A stretch of DNA of 37,292 bases from Marinobacter sp. (GCA_030149475.1 JASBRL010000063.1:1-37292), one strand, 5' to 3'; numbered from the stretch's first letter, positions 27,533-37,043 are shown. The notes: a model not told the origin generated them from the letters alone. Translations and numbers: made by a program.

Positions 27533-29581
27533 ATGAACTGGCGAGCATTGTCTGCCGTCAGCACGCAAACCTTATACCCCGTGCACCGACTGCACGGGGT
27601 TGTGTTGCTGATGTTACTGTTGTTTACCCTTCTGCTCGGTATGGGCAGTTCATTGCATTCAAGGTTGTTGTGGATCGGCGAGCAAACCTGGCCGAATTAC
27701 TATCTGCTTGACCCGGCGGCGACCGAGCCGGCCTGTGACCGCACCATGGACATTGACGCCGAAATAAAGCGTCGAATGGATGCCTACAAGCCGGACCCGG
27801 ATGCGCTGTTCAATGATCCGCCCGACCCTGCCGCCTTGCGGGAGTCGTTGCAGAAAAACCTCGCCATCTGTGAACAGAAATACCAGGCCTATGAGATCAA
27901 CCAGCGTCAGGCTACGCCCGCGCTGGGTGTATTCAAGACGATTGAGCAGGGGATGGCAGGCTTTCTGCTCGACCACATTGACCTGACGAAATTTCTGTTC
28001 ATCGCCATGTTTGCCATGGCCGCGGCCATTGCGGCGCTGGATACTGACCACATCGCACTGCGCCTGCCCCGGAACCGGTCAGAGTGGCGTTTCAGTCAGG
28101 GCATCCAGCTGGTGGTCAACAGCCTGATGGTTTACTCGCTGATTTCCTACGTTGGCAAGTTGGCGCAGGCGCCGGATTCGGGCGATCTGATCGAGATCCA
28201 GTATTCCTGGGCGGTGGTGTTCGGTCTGTTTATGGTGATCAACGTTGTTCGTCTGATCAGTGTGCCCGAGCGTATGCGCGCAGGTCCGCTGTCGGCGTCG
28301 TCCCCGCTGATCATCCCGCTGCACTGCTCCATGGCGCTGATCGCCATGAGCTACTTCTTTTTTGTGGACGGCTACAGCTCGGGGCTGGCGATCTATTTCG
28401 GGATGATGACAAATCTGTCTTCAATGTTCATCAACATCGGTCTTTACGTGCTCGTGGGGATGGCGCTCAAACAGACCCGCCTGCCGGAACTGCTGCTCAA
28501 TATCATCAAGCCGTTCAATCTGCCGGCACCCCTGCTGGCCTCAGTGGTTATTTTTGCCACCGCTTTCCCGACCGCGTTTACCGGGGCTTCGGGAATCTTC
28601 ATTCTGGCGGTCGGCGGGGTGGTTTACGATGAGCTGCGCCGGGCAGGTGCGGGTCGCCAGCTCTCCCTGGCGACGACGGCCATGTCTGGCAGCCTCGGCG
28701 TGGTACTTAATCCGTGCCTGCTGATTGTTGTGGTGGCGGCACTGAACAAGGAAGTCACGACCAGCGAAATGTACGGCTGGGGCATCTGGGTGTTCCTGCT
28801 GTCGGCGACCCTGTTTACTGTGGTGGTGTGCAAAATGGAAGGGAACTGGCGTCCACACCCGGCGCCGGGCGCCCTGCGCGAATCACTGAGGCGGGTTCGG
28901 CCACTGGCACCCTACTTGCTGACGGCAGCGGCGGTGATCGGCGCCATCTGGTTGCTGCTGGACCTGCGCTTCAACGAATACAGCGCCCCGCTGATCCTGC
29001 CGCTGGTCATGCTGGCGCTGGTCTATCTGGATGCCGGTAAAAACCGCGAAGTGGACCAGACCCGGTCGCAGGCATTCTGGGGCCGGAGTATCGCCGCAGC
29101 CAGTGATTCGGCGGTGCACATTGGTGCGCTGTTGGCGCTGATCGGATTTTCCATCAGCATGGGGGGTATACTCGAACGATCTGATGTTGTGCATCTGCTG
29201 TTCCCCGACACCCTCGCCAACCCCTGGCTGGTGATGCTGGTCGTGGTGATCATGCTGACCTGTATCGGCATGGTGATGGATCCTTTCGGCGCCGTGATCC
29301 TGGTCTCTGCCACCATAGCGCAGGCGGCGATTCACCAGGGTATCAATCCGCTGCACTTCTGGATTGTCTGCCTGGTGGCCTTCGAGCTGGGTTACCTCAC
29401 GCCCCCGGTGGCGTTGAACCATCTGCTGACCCGTCAGGTCGTGGGCGAAACCGAAGTGCTGGCGGCCGAGCGAACCGGCAGTTTCTGGCACCGCTACGAG
29501 CGCCTGCTGCTGCCGCTGGTGGTGATGGGCTCGACCTTGTTGCTGGTGGCGTTTGTGCCGATGTTATTCTATATCGACTGA
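27533..29581 (+). CDS. Fused TRAP transporter permease with periplasmic insert
   Basis: A 682-residue inner-membrane protein. A first helix (about 21-40) is followed by about 110 soluble residues with Cys68 and Cys113 that could form a disulfide. About four helices (about 150-260) take the place of the small DctQ subunit. The rest is a DctM-like large subunit: GMMTNLSSMFINIGLYVLVG, ATAFPTAFTGASGIFILAVG, LNPCLLIVVV and, near the end, FELGYLTPPVALNHLL, a DctM-type motif. It should drive sodium- or proton-coupled uptake of the ligand bound by the preceding protein. The fused small subunit plus periplasmic domain is unusual. The terminator at 29609 ends the cassette. Confidence 0.87.
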   Translation: MNWRALSAVSTQTLYPVHRLHGVVLLMLLLFTLLLGMGSSLHSRLLWIGEQTWPNYYLLDPAATEPACDRTMDIDAEIKRRMDAYKPDPDALFNDPPDPAALRESLQKNLAICEQKYQAYEINQRQATPALGVFKTIEQGMAGFLLDHIDLTKFLFIAMFAMAAAIAALDTDHIALRLPRNRSEWRFSQGIQLVVNSLMVYSLISYVGKLAQAPDSGDLIEIQYSWAVVFGLFMVINVVRLISVPERMRAGPLSASSPLIIPLHCSMALIAMSYFFFVDGYSSGLAIYFGMMTNLSSMFINIGLYVLVGMALKQTRLPELLLNIIKPFNLPAPLLASVVIFATAFPTAFTGASGIFILAVGGVVYDELRRAGAGRQLSLATTAMSGSLGVVLNPCLLIVVVAALNKEVTTSEMYGWGIWVFLLSATLFTVVVCKMEGNWRPHPAPGALRESLRRVRPLAPYLLTAAAVIGAIWLLLDLRFNEYSAPLILPLVMLALVYLDAGKNREVDQTRSQAFWGRSIAAASDSAVHIGALLALIGFSISMGGILERSDVVHLLFPDTLANPWLVMLVVVIMLTCIGMVMDPFGAVILVSATIAQAAIHQGINPLHFWIVCLVAFELGYLTPPVALNHLLTRQVVGETEVLAAERTGSFWHRYERLLLPLVVMGSTLLLVAFVPMLFYID

Positions 29582-29608
29582 GTCGTGGGGTGGGATTGCG
29601 TGAGTCTG

Positions 29609-29634
29609 GCCGGGCCCTTGGGGCCCGGCTTTTT
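29609..29634 (+). terminator. Strong rho-independent terminator of the TRAP cassette
   Basis: GCCGGGCCC and GGGCCCGGC pair perfectly around a TTG loop and are followed by TTTTT, 27 bases after the permease stop codon. Confidence 0.93.
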
Positions 29635-29743
29635 CAGTTTCGTTTTGGCCACTGCTTTGTGTTGATCCGTTCGTTGGTCATGGCCTGTTTGCAGAATTCA
29701 AGGCACGATAGGGGGCAGGTACACCCCGGCGGGAACGTTAAAG

Positions 29744-32467
29744 ATGGTTGTTTGCGGATTACGGGATAGGGCGTGGTTAAAGGTCAGGCGCGGCCTGGCG
29801 ATGACAGGTCTGCTGTCGCTGGCCGGTTGCGGTGGGGGCGGCGGCTCGCCGCTGAATGATGGCGTCGGCCCGACTGTGGCGGTCGCTGGCCAGATCGATA
29901 TTGAGGCCAATACCCGGGTGGACATTGATACGGCTGACAAACTGGGCGGCGTTGGTGCATACCTCGGCACCGGCAATCCGCAGTTGTTGCCTGCCAGCGT
30001 AATTCTCGGTGGATACGTCAGCAATGAGAGCGGCACGCGCGATCCGGCAGACCCGTACGATAATTATTACCCTGATCCGGTGGACCGCTACCAGCTTACC
30101 CTGAACGGGGGGGATCGGGTCGAACTGCAGACCTTTTACACCGAATATCGGTCGGGGAGCACAAGGGTGCCGGCCAACTACCCGGTTTCTATCACCCTGC
30201 GACAAAGCTCTGATAAAGCCGTACTGGATTCGGCTCAGACCAGCCCTGGGGCTTCTGTTCCTGTTTACTCTGCGTCTGTTAGCGTTCCGGCAGGTAGTGG
30301 CACCGCAAGTTATTACGTGGATATAGACGCGGTGACGGGCCCCATGCGATATGTCCTGACTTCCTCTCCATCGGGGGCTGCTACGTCGCTGAACTTTGAC
30401 TGGCCCCGTTACGAGTTTGCCAACGACGAGGCCCTGGTGTCGTTCAGCGATGCCGGGTCGGTTCGCACTCTGGCGGCTGCCGGCTCTGCCAGGCCGGTCC
30501 GGGCATTGGGCAAGGGAGCCTGGCTGATGCGTCGGACAGGCGCGCAGGTATTGTCCGCCTCTCGGGGCCCGGAGCGGACCGCCGGCTGGATCCGGCAACT
30601 GCGACAGCAACCATCGGTAGTGTCAGCCACGCCCAATTACACGGTGCGCGCGCAAACCGCGACAACCGAACCGCTCTATCCCGAACAGTGGCACTATCCG
30701 CTGATCAGCGCGCCCGCAGCCTGGCAGTTGGCGCCCAGCGGAGGCGCCGGCGTCCGGGTGGCGGTTGTGGATACGGGGCTGTTCCTGGGGGCGAACCGAC
30801 AGTGGCATCCGGATCTGAACGCCAACGTTCCGCCCGTCGGAGACGCAACATTGACCGGCTCAGATTTTGTCAGTCAAAGCTCGCTCGATAATGATGGGGA
30901 TAATCCTACCCTTTATGGTCAAGTTGGAAGGGACAATATTCCTGCCGATCCGGGCAGCTCGATTGGTACGAACGTTTTCCACGGTACCCACGTGGCCGGC
31001 ACCATCGCAGCGGTTGGTGATAACAACATCGGTGGTACTGGCGTGGCGTTCAATGCCAGCCTGTTGCCCGTGCGCGTGCTGGGGGAGGGTGGTACCGGAA
31101 CACTTGGCGATCTGATTGACGGGTTGAACTGGATTGGCAGTGGCAATCGTGCCCAAATTGTCAATCTCAGTCTGGGTGGTTTGCCTTACGACCAACGGCT
31201 GGAGGATGCCCTTAAAGGCCTGAGTGACAGGAATATCGCCGTGGTAGCGGCCGCCGGTAACAGCGCCACCAGTACCAAGCAATATCCGGCAGCCTCCCCC
31301 TATGTGTTTGCGGTCAGCGCCGTTGATGGCGCCAGCAATCTGGCTCCCTATTCCAACTTTGGCAACTGGATTGACATTGCCGCTCCGGGCGGTAGTGCGG
31401 CCGATGCGAACCTGGATGGCCAGCCTGATTTTGTGCTGAGTACCAGCGCCTCCCTGGGGAGCGGTGGCAGCTATGAGCCCGGTTACCGGGGGCTCATCGG
31501 CACCTCCATGGCGGCACCCCATGTCAGCGGCGTCCTCGCGTTGATGAAGGGGATTGATAGCACCATTACGCTATCGCAGCTCCGGGCCTGGCTGATTGGC
31601 GGCGAGTTGACGCGCGATGGCAGCGGGCCACGGAACGATCAGTTTGGTTATGGCATTCTGGACGCGGCAAAGGCGGCTGCTACCGCCCTGACCAGCCCTT
31701 CAGTGACGGTGCTGTCTCCTGAGCCTTACTACGTTAGCCTGAATGACCTGAAGACGTCGGCAACGGTGACGTTGACGGCTATTGGCGATACCTCGAAGCC
31801 GGTGTCAGGATGCTCTGTTGGCGCGACGCCGACCTGGCTGAACGCATCCTGTGACCCGAACTCTTCACCCGCGACGCTGTCTGTTTCCCTGACCAATGCC
31901 AGCCGTCTCGATCCCGATGTGCCTCTGCAAACAGCTGTTACCGTCACCTACATAACGGATGCCCAGCGCATGCTGGACATTCCGGTCACAGCCCAGGTCG
32001 TCACCGACGCGAAGAGCAGGAGCGCAGGCATGCATTTTGTCCTGCTGGTGCAGACCGAACCGGATGCCCAAGGGAACTATATAACTGAAGCCCAGGATGT
32101 GGTCCAGTTGGACAACGGTCATTATACCTTCAGGTTTCGCCACGACGACGGTGTCGGCAGTCAGGCGCAGGACGAAGTGCGTCCCGGAACCTACTTTCTC
32201 GTGGCCGGAACCGATCTCGACAACGATGGCTATATTTGTCAGTCGGGCGAGGCCTGTGCGGAATACCCCGTGTCAGGGCTGAGGGAGAGCATCAGGATCA
32301 CACAAGACACCGACCTGACCAATCTCAGGATGACGACTGGCTTTAGTCGTCCGACCATTTCGGTGGCTACGCCAGACGTTCTGCCCAGGCCCGGATTTAC
32401 CGGCTACAGCATACTGAAGGCGGACGGAGCCCGCTCATCGGTCAAACAGCTTTCCGGCGGTCAGTGA
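29744..32467 (+). CDS. Subtilisin-family (S8) serine protease lipoprotein
   Basis: A 907-residue secreted protease. A lipobox LAGC places the acylated Cys at 29, followed by a Gly-rich spacer. An N-terminal beta-rich domain (about 95-215) resembles a PPC-type domain. A propeptide-like strand, VVSATPNYTVR, precedes the catalytic domain (about 315-640). The triad is complete: Asp343 in VAVVDTGL, His413 in FHGTHVAGT and Ser588 in GTSMAAPHVSG, with AAAGNS around the oxyanion Asn. The C-terminus (about 650-907) holds beta-sandwich-like segments with two Cys in an Asn-rich stretch and a calcium-type loop, DLDNDGYICQSGEAC. Start at 29744 is the only one that leaves a proper signal. The next gene encodes a PrcB-domain lipoprotein, a likely partner. 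Confidence 0.93.
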   Translation: MVVCGLRDRAWLKVRRGLAMTGLLSLAGCGGGGGSPLNDGVGPTVAVAGQIDIEANTRVDIDTADKLGGVGAYLGTGNPQLLPASVILGGYVSNESGTRDPADPYDNYYPDPVDRYQLTLNGGDRVELQTFYTEYRSGSTRVPANYPVSITLRQSSDKAVLDSAQTSPGASVPVYSASVSVPAGSGTASYYVDIDAVTGPMRYVLTSSPSGAATSLNFDWPRYEFANDEALVSFSDAGSVRTLAAAGSARPVRALGKGAWLMRRTGAQVLSASRGPERTAGWIRQLRQQPSVVSATPNYTVRAQTATTEPLYPEQWHYPLISAPAAWQLAPSGGAGVRVAVVDTGLFLGANRQWHPDLNANVPPVGDATLTGSDFVSQSSLDNDGDNPTLYGQVGRDNIPADPGSSIGTNVFHGTHVAGTIAAVGDNNIGGTGVAFNASLLPVRVLGEGGTGTLGDLIDGLNWIGSGNRAQIVNLSLGGLPYDQRLEDALKGLSDRNIAVVAAAGNSATSTKQYPAASPYVFAVSAVDGASNLAPYSNFGNWIDIAAPGGSAADANLDGQPDFVLSTSASLGSGGSYEPGYRGLIGTSMAAPHVSGVLALMKGIDSTITLSQLRAWLIGGELTRDGSGPRNDQFGYGILDAAKAAATALTSPSVTVLSPEPYYVSLNDLKTSATVTLTAIGDTSKPVSGCSVGATPTWLNASCDPNSSPATLSVSLTNASRLDPDVPLQTAVTVTYITDAQRMLDIPVTAQVVTDAKSRSAGMHFVLLVQTEPDAQGNYITEAQDVVQLDNGHYTFRFRHDDGVGSQAQDEVRPGTYFLVAGTDLDNDGYICQSGEACAEYPVSGLRESIRITQDTDLTNLRMTTGFSRPTISVATPDVLPRPGFTGYSILKADGARSSVKQLSGGQ

Positions 32468-32515
32468 TGAACTCGCGGGTGATCGATACCTGAATCGCAG
32501 TCTCAGGAGTGAGCC

Positions 32516-33013
32516 ATGAAAACCTGCCTTGTGCCATTTGGATTCGTCATAACCCTGACCCTGGCCGCCTGCGCCAGCCAGACCACACCACCGCCGGCCC
32601 CCGCGCCAGCCGGCCCCGAGCGTTTTCTGGCGCGCCAGGTGACGGCGTCCGACCATTGTGGGCTGATGGCGCCCGGACTGGTGGACATTGCGGACGAGGC
32701 TGCCCTGCAACGCTTTCTCTCGCTGCCTGCGCAGACCTTGACGCTGCCCGATCATCCCGATTTTGATCAGCAGCACTTTCTGGTGGTGGCGCTGGGGCAG
32801 CAGCCCAGTGCTGGCTACGGGGTGACGTTGCAGTCGGCTACATTGCGTGATCAGGTGCTCAGGCTGGACGCAAAGGTACGCAAGCCCGCAACCGACCAGG
32901 TGACCGCTCAGGTTGTGACCACGCCGTGCATGGTGTTGGCTATTCTGGCCAGGCCCTGGCAACGAATTGAAGTGCATGGAAACGGCATGCCGACGCTGAC
33001 GCGAATGCGCTAG
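32516..33013 (+). CDS. PrcB-domain lipoprotein, possible partner of the S8 protease
   Basis: A 165-residue lipoprotein: lipobox LAAC with Cys19, a Pro/Ala-rich linker, then a small domain (about 40-155). The C-terminal half has FLVVALGQQPSAGYGV at 88-103 and VVTTPCMVLAI at 133-143, the pattern of the PrcB_C family. In Treponema denticola PrcB is needed for stability of the subtilisin-like PrtP in the dentilisin complex. Here the gene lies 48 bases after an S8 protease lipoprotein gene, in the same direction, so a chaperone or inhibitor role is inferred. Cys48 and Cys138 may pair. GGAGTGAGCC precedes the ATG at 32516. Confidence 0.83.
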   Translation: MKTCLVPFGFVITLTLAACASQTTPPPAPAPAGPERFLARQVTASDHCGLMAPGLVDIADEAALQRFLSLPAQTLTLPDHPDFDQQHFLVVALGQQPSAGYGVTLQSATLRDQVLRLDAKVRKPATDQVTAQVVTTPCMVLAILARPWQRIEVHGNGMPTLTRMR

Positions 33014-33016
33014 ACC

Positions 33017-33216
33017 GGAAGCCTCGCCCTGATTCCGGCTTTCAGGGAGAGCCAGAATTGCCAACGGGCTTAATCCGAGGTTCCCTGAAACAACCGTTGA
33101 TCTTTGCTGACGAATCCCTAAGCTATGAAAGCCCGGAATTCAAACCGGAACCTCTGACCAGGTCTGCTGGCCTACGCTGAACCCCGGAGTCGCCGGCGGA
33201 ACGGATCAGAGGCTCC
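33017..33216. repeat. Cluster of GGAACCTC-type inverted repeats before parE
   Basis: TTAATCCGAGGTTCC at 33070-33084 points left and differs from the window-end copies at six of 32 positions. GGAACCTCTGA at 33147-33157 and TCAGAGGCTCC at 33206-33216 face each other and bound 70 bases. A weaker right-pointing GGAAGCCTC at 33017 may pair with the 33084 end, bounding 68 bases. The stretch has no gene and probably also contains the parE promoter. The ribosome site of parE is not strong. Confidence 0.6.
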
Positions 33217-33245
33217 CTCTTTTGCGACAGAGACCCCATCCGTTT

Positions 33246-35138
33246 ATGAGTCAGAAACAGTACAACGCCGATGCGATTGAAGTCCTCAGCGGTCTGGACC
33301 CGGTGCGCAAGCGCCCGGGCATGTACACCGATACCAGCCGGCCCAACCACCTGGCGCAGGAGGTGATCGATAACAGTGTGGACGAGGCACTGGCCGGTTA
33401 CGCCCGCCGCATCGATGTGGTGCTGTACAGCGACGGCTCGCTGAGTGTGGAAGACGACGGACGGGGCATGCCGGTGGATCTTCATAAAGAAGAAGGTCTG
33501 CCCGGGGTCGAGTTGATCCTTACCCGCCTCCACGCCGGCGGCAAGTTTTCCCAGGGTAGCTATGGTTTTGCCGGCGGCCTCCACGGCGTCGGTGTGTCGG
33601 TGGTTAACGCGCTGTCGACGCACCTTGAGGTGAGTATCAAGCGGGATGGCCAACTGCACCAGATGACGTTTGCCAATGGAGAGAAACTCACCGAATTGGC
33701 GGTGGTGGATACCGTGGGTAAGCGCAACACCGGGACCCGCCTGAAGTTTCTGCCCGACGCCAGCTATTTTGACAGCCCGAAATTCTCGCTCAGCCGTCTG
33801 CGTCACAACCTCCGTGCCAAGGCGGTGCTGTGTCCGGGGCTGATTGTCACCTTCCTGCAGGAGCAGACCGGCGAAAAGGACGAGTGGTGTTACGAGGATG
33901 GCCTGCGTGATTACCTGCGCACCGCGCTGGCGGATCTTGAGGTTATGCCTTTGTCGCCGTTTACCGGCGAATTTACCGGCAACAGCGAAGAGGTTCACTG
34001 GGCCATCCAGTGGCTGCCGGAAGGCGGTGACGGGGTGATGGAGAGTTACGTCAACCTGATCCCGACGGCGCAGGGTGGCACCCACGTCAATGGTCTCAGG
34101 ACCGGGTTGCTTGAGGCCATGCGGGAATTCTGTGAGTTCCGCAATCTGATGCCTCGCGGCGTCAAGCTGTCTCCGGAAGATATCTGGGAGCGCTGCGGTT
34201 ATGTGTTGTCTTTCAAAATGCAGGACCCGCAGTTTTCCGGTCAGACCAAGGAGCGCCTGTCGTCTCGGGAAGCTGCCGCCTTTGTTTCAGGCGTGGTCAA
34301 GGACGCGTTCAGTCTGTGGCTGAATCAGCACACTGCGGTCGCGGAAGCCCTGGCGGAGTTTTTCATTGGCAATGCCCAGCGCCGGTTGCGGGCGAGCAAG
34401 AAGGTTGCCCGTAAAAAGGTGACCTCCGGCCCGGCGCTGCCGGGCAAACTGGCGGACTGCTCCGGCTCGGATACCAGTCGCTCGGAGCTGTTCCTGGTGG
34501 AGGGCGATTCGGCGGGCGGTTCGGCCAAGCAGGCCCGGGACCGGGAGTTTCAGGCGGTCATGCCGCTGCGCGGTAAAATCCTGAATACCTGGGAGGTCGA
34601 TTCCGGCGAAATCCTTGCCTCCCAGGAGGTCCATGACATCGCGGTGGCCATTGGTGTGGACCCGAGCTCCGATGACGTCGCGGGGCTGCGCTACAACAAG
34701 ATCTGTATCCTGGCAGATGCCGATTCCGACGGACTCCATATCGCGACCCTCCTGTGCGCGCTTTTCGTCAAGCATTTCCGGCCGCTGGTGGCCGCTGGGC
34801 ATGTGTTCGTGGCCATGCCTCCGCTGTATCGCGTCGATCTGGGCAAGGAAACGTTCTACGCGCTGGATGAGCACGAAAAACAGGGTATTCTGGATCGGAT
34901 AGCCGCGGAGAATCGCAAAGGTAAAATTGCGGTTACCCGGTTCAAGGGGCTCGGTGAAATGAATCCCCTGCAACTACGGGAAACCACCATGGCACCGGAT
35001 ACCCGGCGCCTGGTCATGCTGACCCTGGCCGACGGCGATGACACCGATGAGCGTATGGATATGCTGCTGGGCAAAAAGCGGGCCTCTGATCGACGGGCCT
35101 GGCTGGAAACCTACGGCAATATGGCGGACGTTCCTTAG
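33246..35138 (+). CDS. parE: DNA topoisomerase IV subunit B ParE
   Basis: The ATPase subunit of topoisomerase IV, which decatenates daughter chromosomes with ParC. The 630-residue product equals the E. coli length. The GHKL ATPase domain has IDNSVDEAL (41-49), DDGRGMPVD and GLHGVGVSVVNALS. The transducer follows. The Toprim domain has EGDSAGGSAKQARDR from 419 and DADSDGLHI at 491-499, and the ending is the usual RRAWLETYGN. The start at 33246 (MSQKQYNADAIEVL) matches ParE; eight extra residues upstream are rejected. ParE is told from GyrB by its short length, lacking the 170-residue insertion of proteobacterial GyrB. parC is not adjacent in this window. Confidence 0.96.
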   Translation: MSQKQYNADAIEVLSGLDPVRKRPGMYTDTSRPNHLAQEVIDNSVDEALAGYARRIDVVLYSDGSLSVEDDGRGMPVDLHKEEGLPGVELILTRLHAGGKFSQGSYGFAGGLHGVGVSVVNALSTHLEVSIKRDGQLHQMTFANGEKLTELAVVDTVGKRNTGTRLKFLPDASYFDSPKFSLSRLRHNLRAKAVLCPGLIVTFLQEQTGEKDEWCYEDGLRDYLRTALADLEVMPLSPFTGEFTGNSEEVHWAIQWLPEGGDGVMESYVNLIPTAQGGTHVNGLRTGLLEAMREFCEFRNLMPRGVKLSPEDIWERCGYVLSFKMQDPQFSGQTKERLSSREAAAFVSGVVKDAFSLWLNQHTAVAEALAEFFIGNAQRRLRASKKVARKKVTSGPALPGKLADCSGSDTSRSELFLVEGDSAGGSAKQARDREFQAVMPLRGKILNTWEVDSGEILASQEVHDIAVAIGVDPSSDDVAGLRYNKICILADADSDGLHIATLLCALFVKHFRPLVAAGHVFVAMPPLYRVDLGKETFYALDEHEKQGILDRIAAENRKGKIAVTRFKGLGEMNPLQLRETTMAPDTRRLVMLTLADGDDTDERMDMLLGKKRASDRRAWLETYGNMADVP

Positions 35139-35267
35139 GGCATTGATCGGCGCTTCCTCAGGCGTCTGCATTTAATATTCGTTTTGGGTATTTTAAAAGC
35201 ATTCTTTATTCTTTCTTTGAAGATTTAAAGTCCGCTATGCTGCTGCCTTTTACCATGGAACCTTGGA

Positions 35268-37043
35268 ATGGAATGGCAGGGCTGGTTTGCGCTGACTCTC
35301 GCAGGAGCGGCGCTGGTGTTAATGAGTCTTGGGCGCTTTGCTCCTCATCTGGTGATGATGGGCGTTCTGATTGTTCTCAGTGCGACCGGCATTCTGGATG
35401 CGTCGCAGGCGCTGGCGGGCTTTAGCAACAGCGGCCTGATTACTGTCGTGGCCATGTTTGTGGTGGCTGCCGGCATTCATCACTCTGGCGGTGTCGATCT
35501 GCTCGTTCACTATTTGTTACGGTCCCCCCGCACGGTCCGTGGGGCTCAGGCCCGGATCGCTTTTCCCGTCGCGCTGCTCAGTGGCTTCCTTAACAACACG
35601 CCGGTGGTGGCTACCATGATCCCGGCGATTCACGCCTGGTCCCGGAAGATTGGCATCTCGCCGTCCAAGCTGATGATTCCGCTTAGCTATTCGGCCATAC
35701 TCGGGGGTACCCTGACGTTGATCGGGACCAGCACGAACCTGGTGGTCAATGGCCAATACCAACATCTGACCGGAAAGCCGGGGTTTTCCATTTTTTCCAT
35801 TACCCCAGTAGGTCTGCCGGTAGCGATTGTCGGATTGCTGGCGATGCTGGTCTTTCTGCCCCGGTTGCTGCCGGATCGTAAAGACCAGCAAAAATTCGGA
35901 TCAATGCGGGAATTCACGCTGGAAGTGGCTGTTGCCGTCAACGGTCCGCTGGTCAACAAGACGGTCGGAGAGGCGGGCTTGCGGGAGCTGGAACGGCTCT
36001 ACCTGGTTGAAATTGAACGTGATGGCAGCGTCGTTACGGCCGTTCCGTCCGAAGAACGTCTGCGCGGAGGGGATCGGCTGGTGTTCGCCGGTGATACCCA
36101 GGCCATATCCGATCTGCTGCGCATAAACGGAATTGTACCGTCGGTTCATGAAGACGAGCCCAGCCTGAGTAAGGATCGGGCCGAGCGGCGACTGGTGGAA
36201 GCTGCACTGTCGCCTCAGTCTGACGTGCTGGGCCTGACCATCCGCGATGCCCGGTTCCGGGATCGCTATGGTGCAGTGGTTCTGGCGGTGGCCCGTGGCG
36301 GTGAGCGGGTGTCCGGTAACCTTGGCAACATACGCCTCAAAACCGGCGATGTACTGTTGCTGGAGGCCCGGCCGGCGTTTGTCAGTCGACAGCGCTATAA
36401 CAAGGACTTCCTGCTTATCAATGATCTCGAGACCGAGACTCCCCGCCATGATCGTGCCTACGTTTCGTGGGGGATCCTGTTGCTGCTGGTGGGTGCAGTT
36501 GCGATGGGCTGGTTCAGCATGCTTAACGGCGCTCTGATTGGCGCTGCGCTGATGATTATCAGCGGATGCTGTTCGGTGGGGCAGGCCCAGAAGGCGGTTG
36601 ACGTTCCGGTGATCCTGACCATTGCGGCCTCATTTGCCCTCGGTGCCGCCCTTGAACGCACCGGGGCTGCAAGTTACGCGGCCGGAAGCATTCTGGCGGT
36701 GAGCCGGGGGCACGCCCTGCTGACCGTGCTTATGGTGTACTTTGCGGTCTCGCTGCTGACTGAGGTCGTTACCAACAATGCAGCCGCTGTGCTGGTGCTG
36801 CCAATCGTGTTGTCGATGACCAGCTCCCTCGGCGTGCCCGCGGAGCCGTTCGTCATTGCGGTGATGATGGCCGCGTCTGCCAGCTTTGCGACGCCGTTGG
36901 GTTATCAGACCAACATGATGGTGTTCGGTCCCGGTGGCTACCGCTTTACAGATTTCATGCGCGTGGGTGTGCCGATGAACCTGCTGACCGGCGTCGTCAC
37001 TGTTGCGGTTATCGCGGTGGTATATGACCTGCCGTTGGCATAA
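35268..37043 (+). CDS. SLC13-family transporter with two TrkA-C domains
   Basis: A 591-residue inner-membrane permease of the SLC13/DASS-CitMHS type. The N-terminal helices include FLNNTPVVATMIPAIHAW and LIGTSTNLVVNG, the conserved substrate and sodium-site motifs. Two soluble TrkA-C (RCK_C) domains at about 220-285 and 305-370 interrupt the transport domain. The second half repeats the pattern with EVVTNNAAAVLVLPIVL and FATPLGYQTNMMVFGPGGY. Relatives carry sulfate, phosphate or di/tricarboxylates with sodium; TrkA-C domains often regulate by small ligands. An AT-rich stretch at about 35170-35230 probably holds its promoter. The ribosome site is weak (GGAACCTTGGA). Substrate unknown. Confidence 0.9.
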   Translation: MEWQGWFALTLAGAALVLMSLGRFAPHLVMMGVLIVLSATGILDASQALAGFSNSGLITVVAMFVVAAGIHHSGGVDLLVHYLLRSPRTVRGAQARIAFPVALLSGFLNNTPVVATMIPAIHAWSRKIGISPSKLMIPLSYSAILGGTLTLIGTSTNLVVNGQYQHLTGKPGFSIFSITPVGLPVAIVGLLAMLVFLPRLLPDRKDQQKFGSMREFTLEVAVAVNGPLVNKTVGEAGLRELERLYLVEIERDGSVVTAVPSEERLRGGDRLVFAGDTQAISDLLRINGIVPSVHEDEPSLSKDRAERRLVEAALSPQSDVLGLTIRDARFRDRYGAVVLAVARGGERVSGNLGNIRLKTGDVLLLEARPAFVSRQRYNKDFLLINDLETETPRHDRAYVSWGILLLLVGAVAMGWFSMLNGALIGAALMIISGCCSVGQAQKAVDVPVILTIAASFALGAALERTGAASYAAGSILAVSRGHALLTVLMVYFAVSLLTEVVTNNAAAVLVLPIVLSMTSSLGVPAEPFVIAVMMAASASFATPLGYQTNMMVFGPGGYRFTDFMRVGVPMNLLTGVVTVAVIAVVYDLPLA

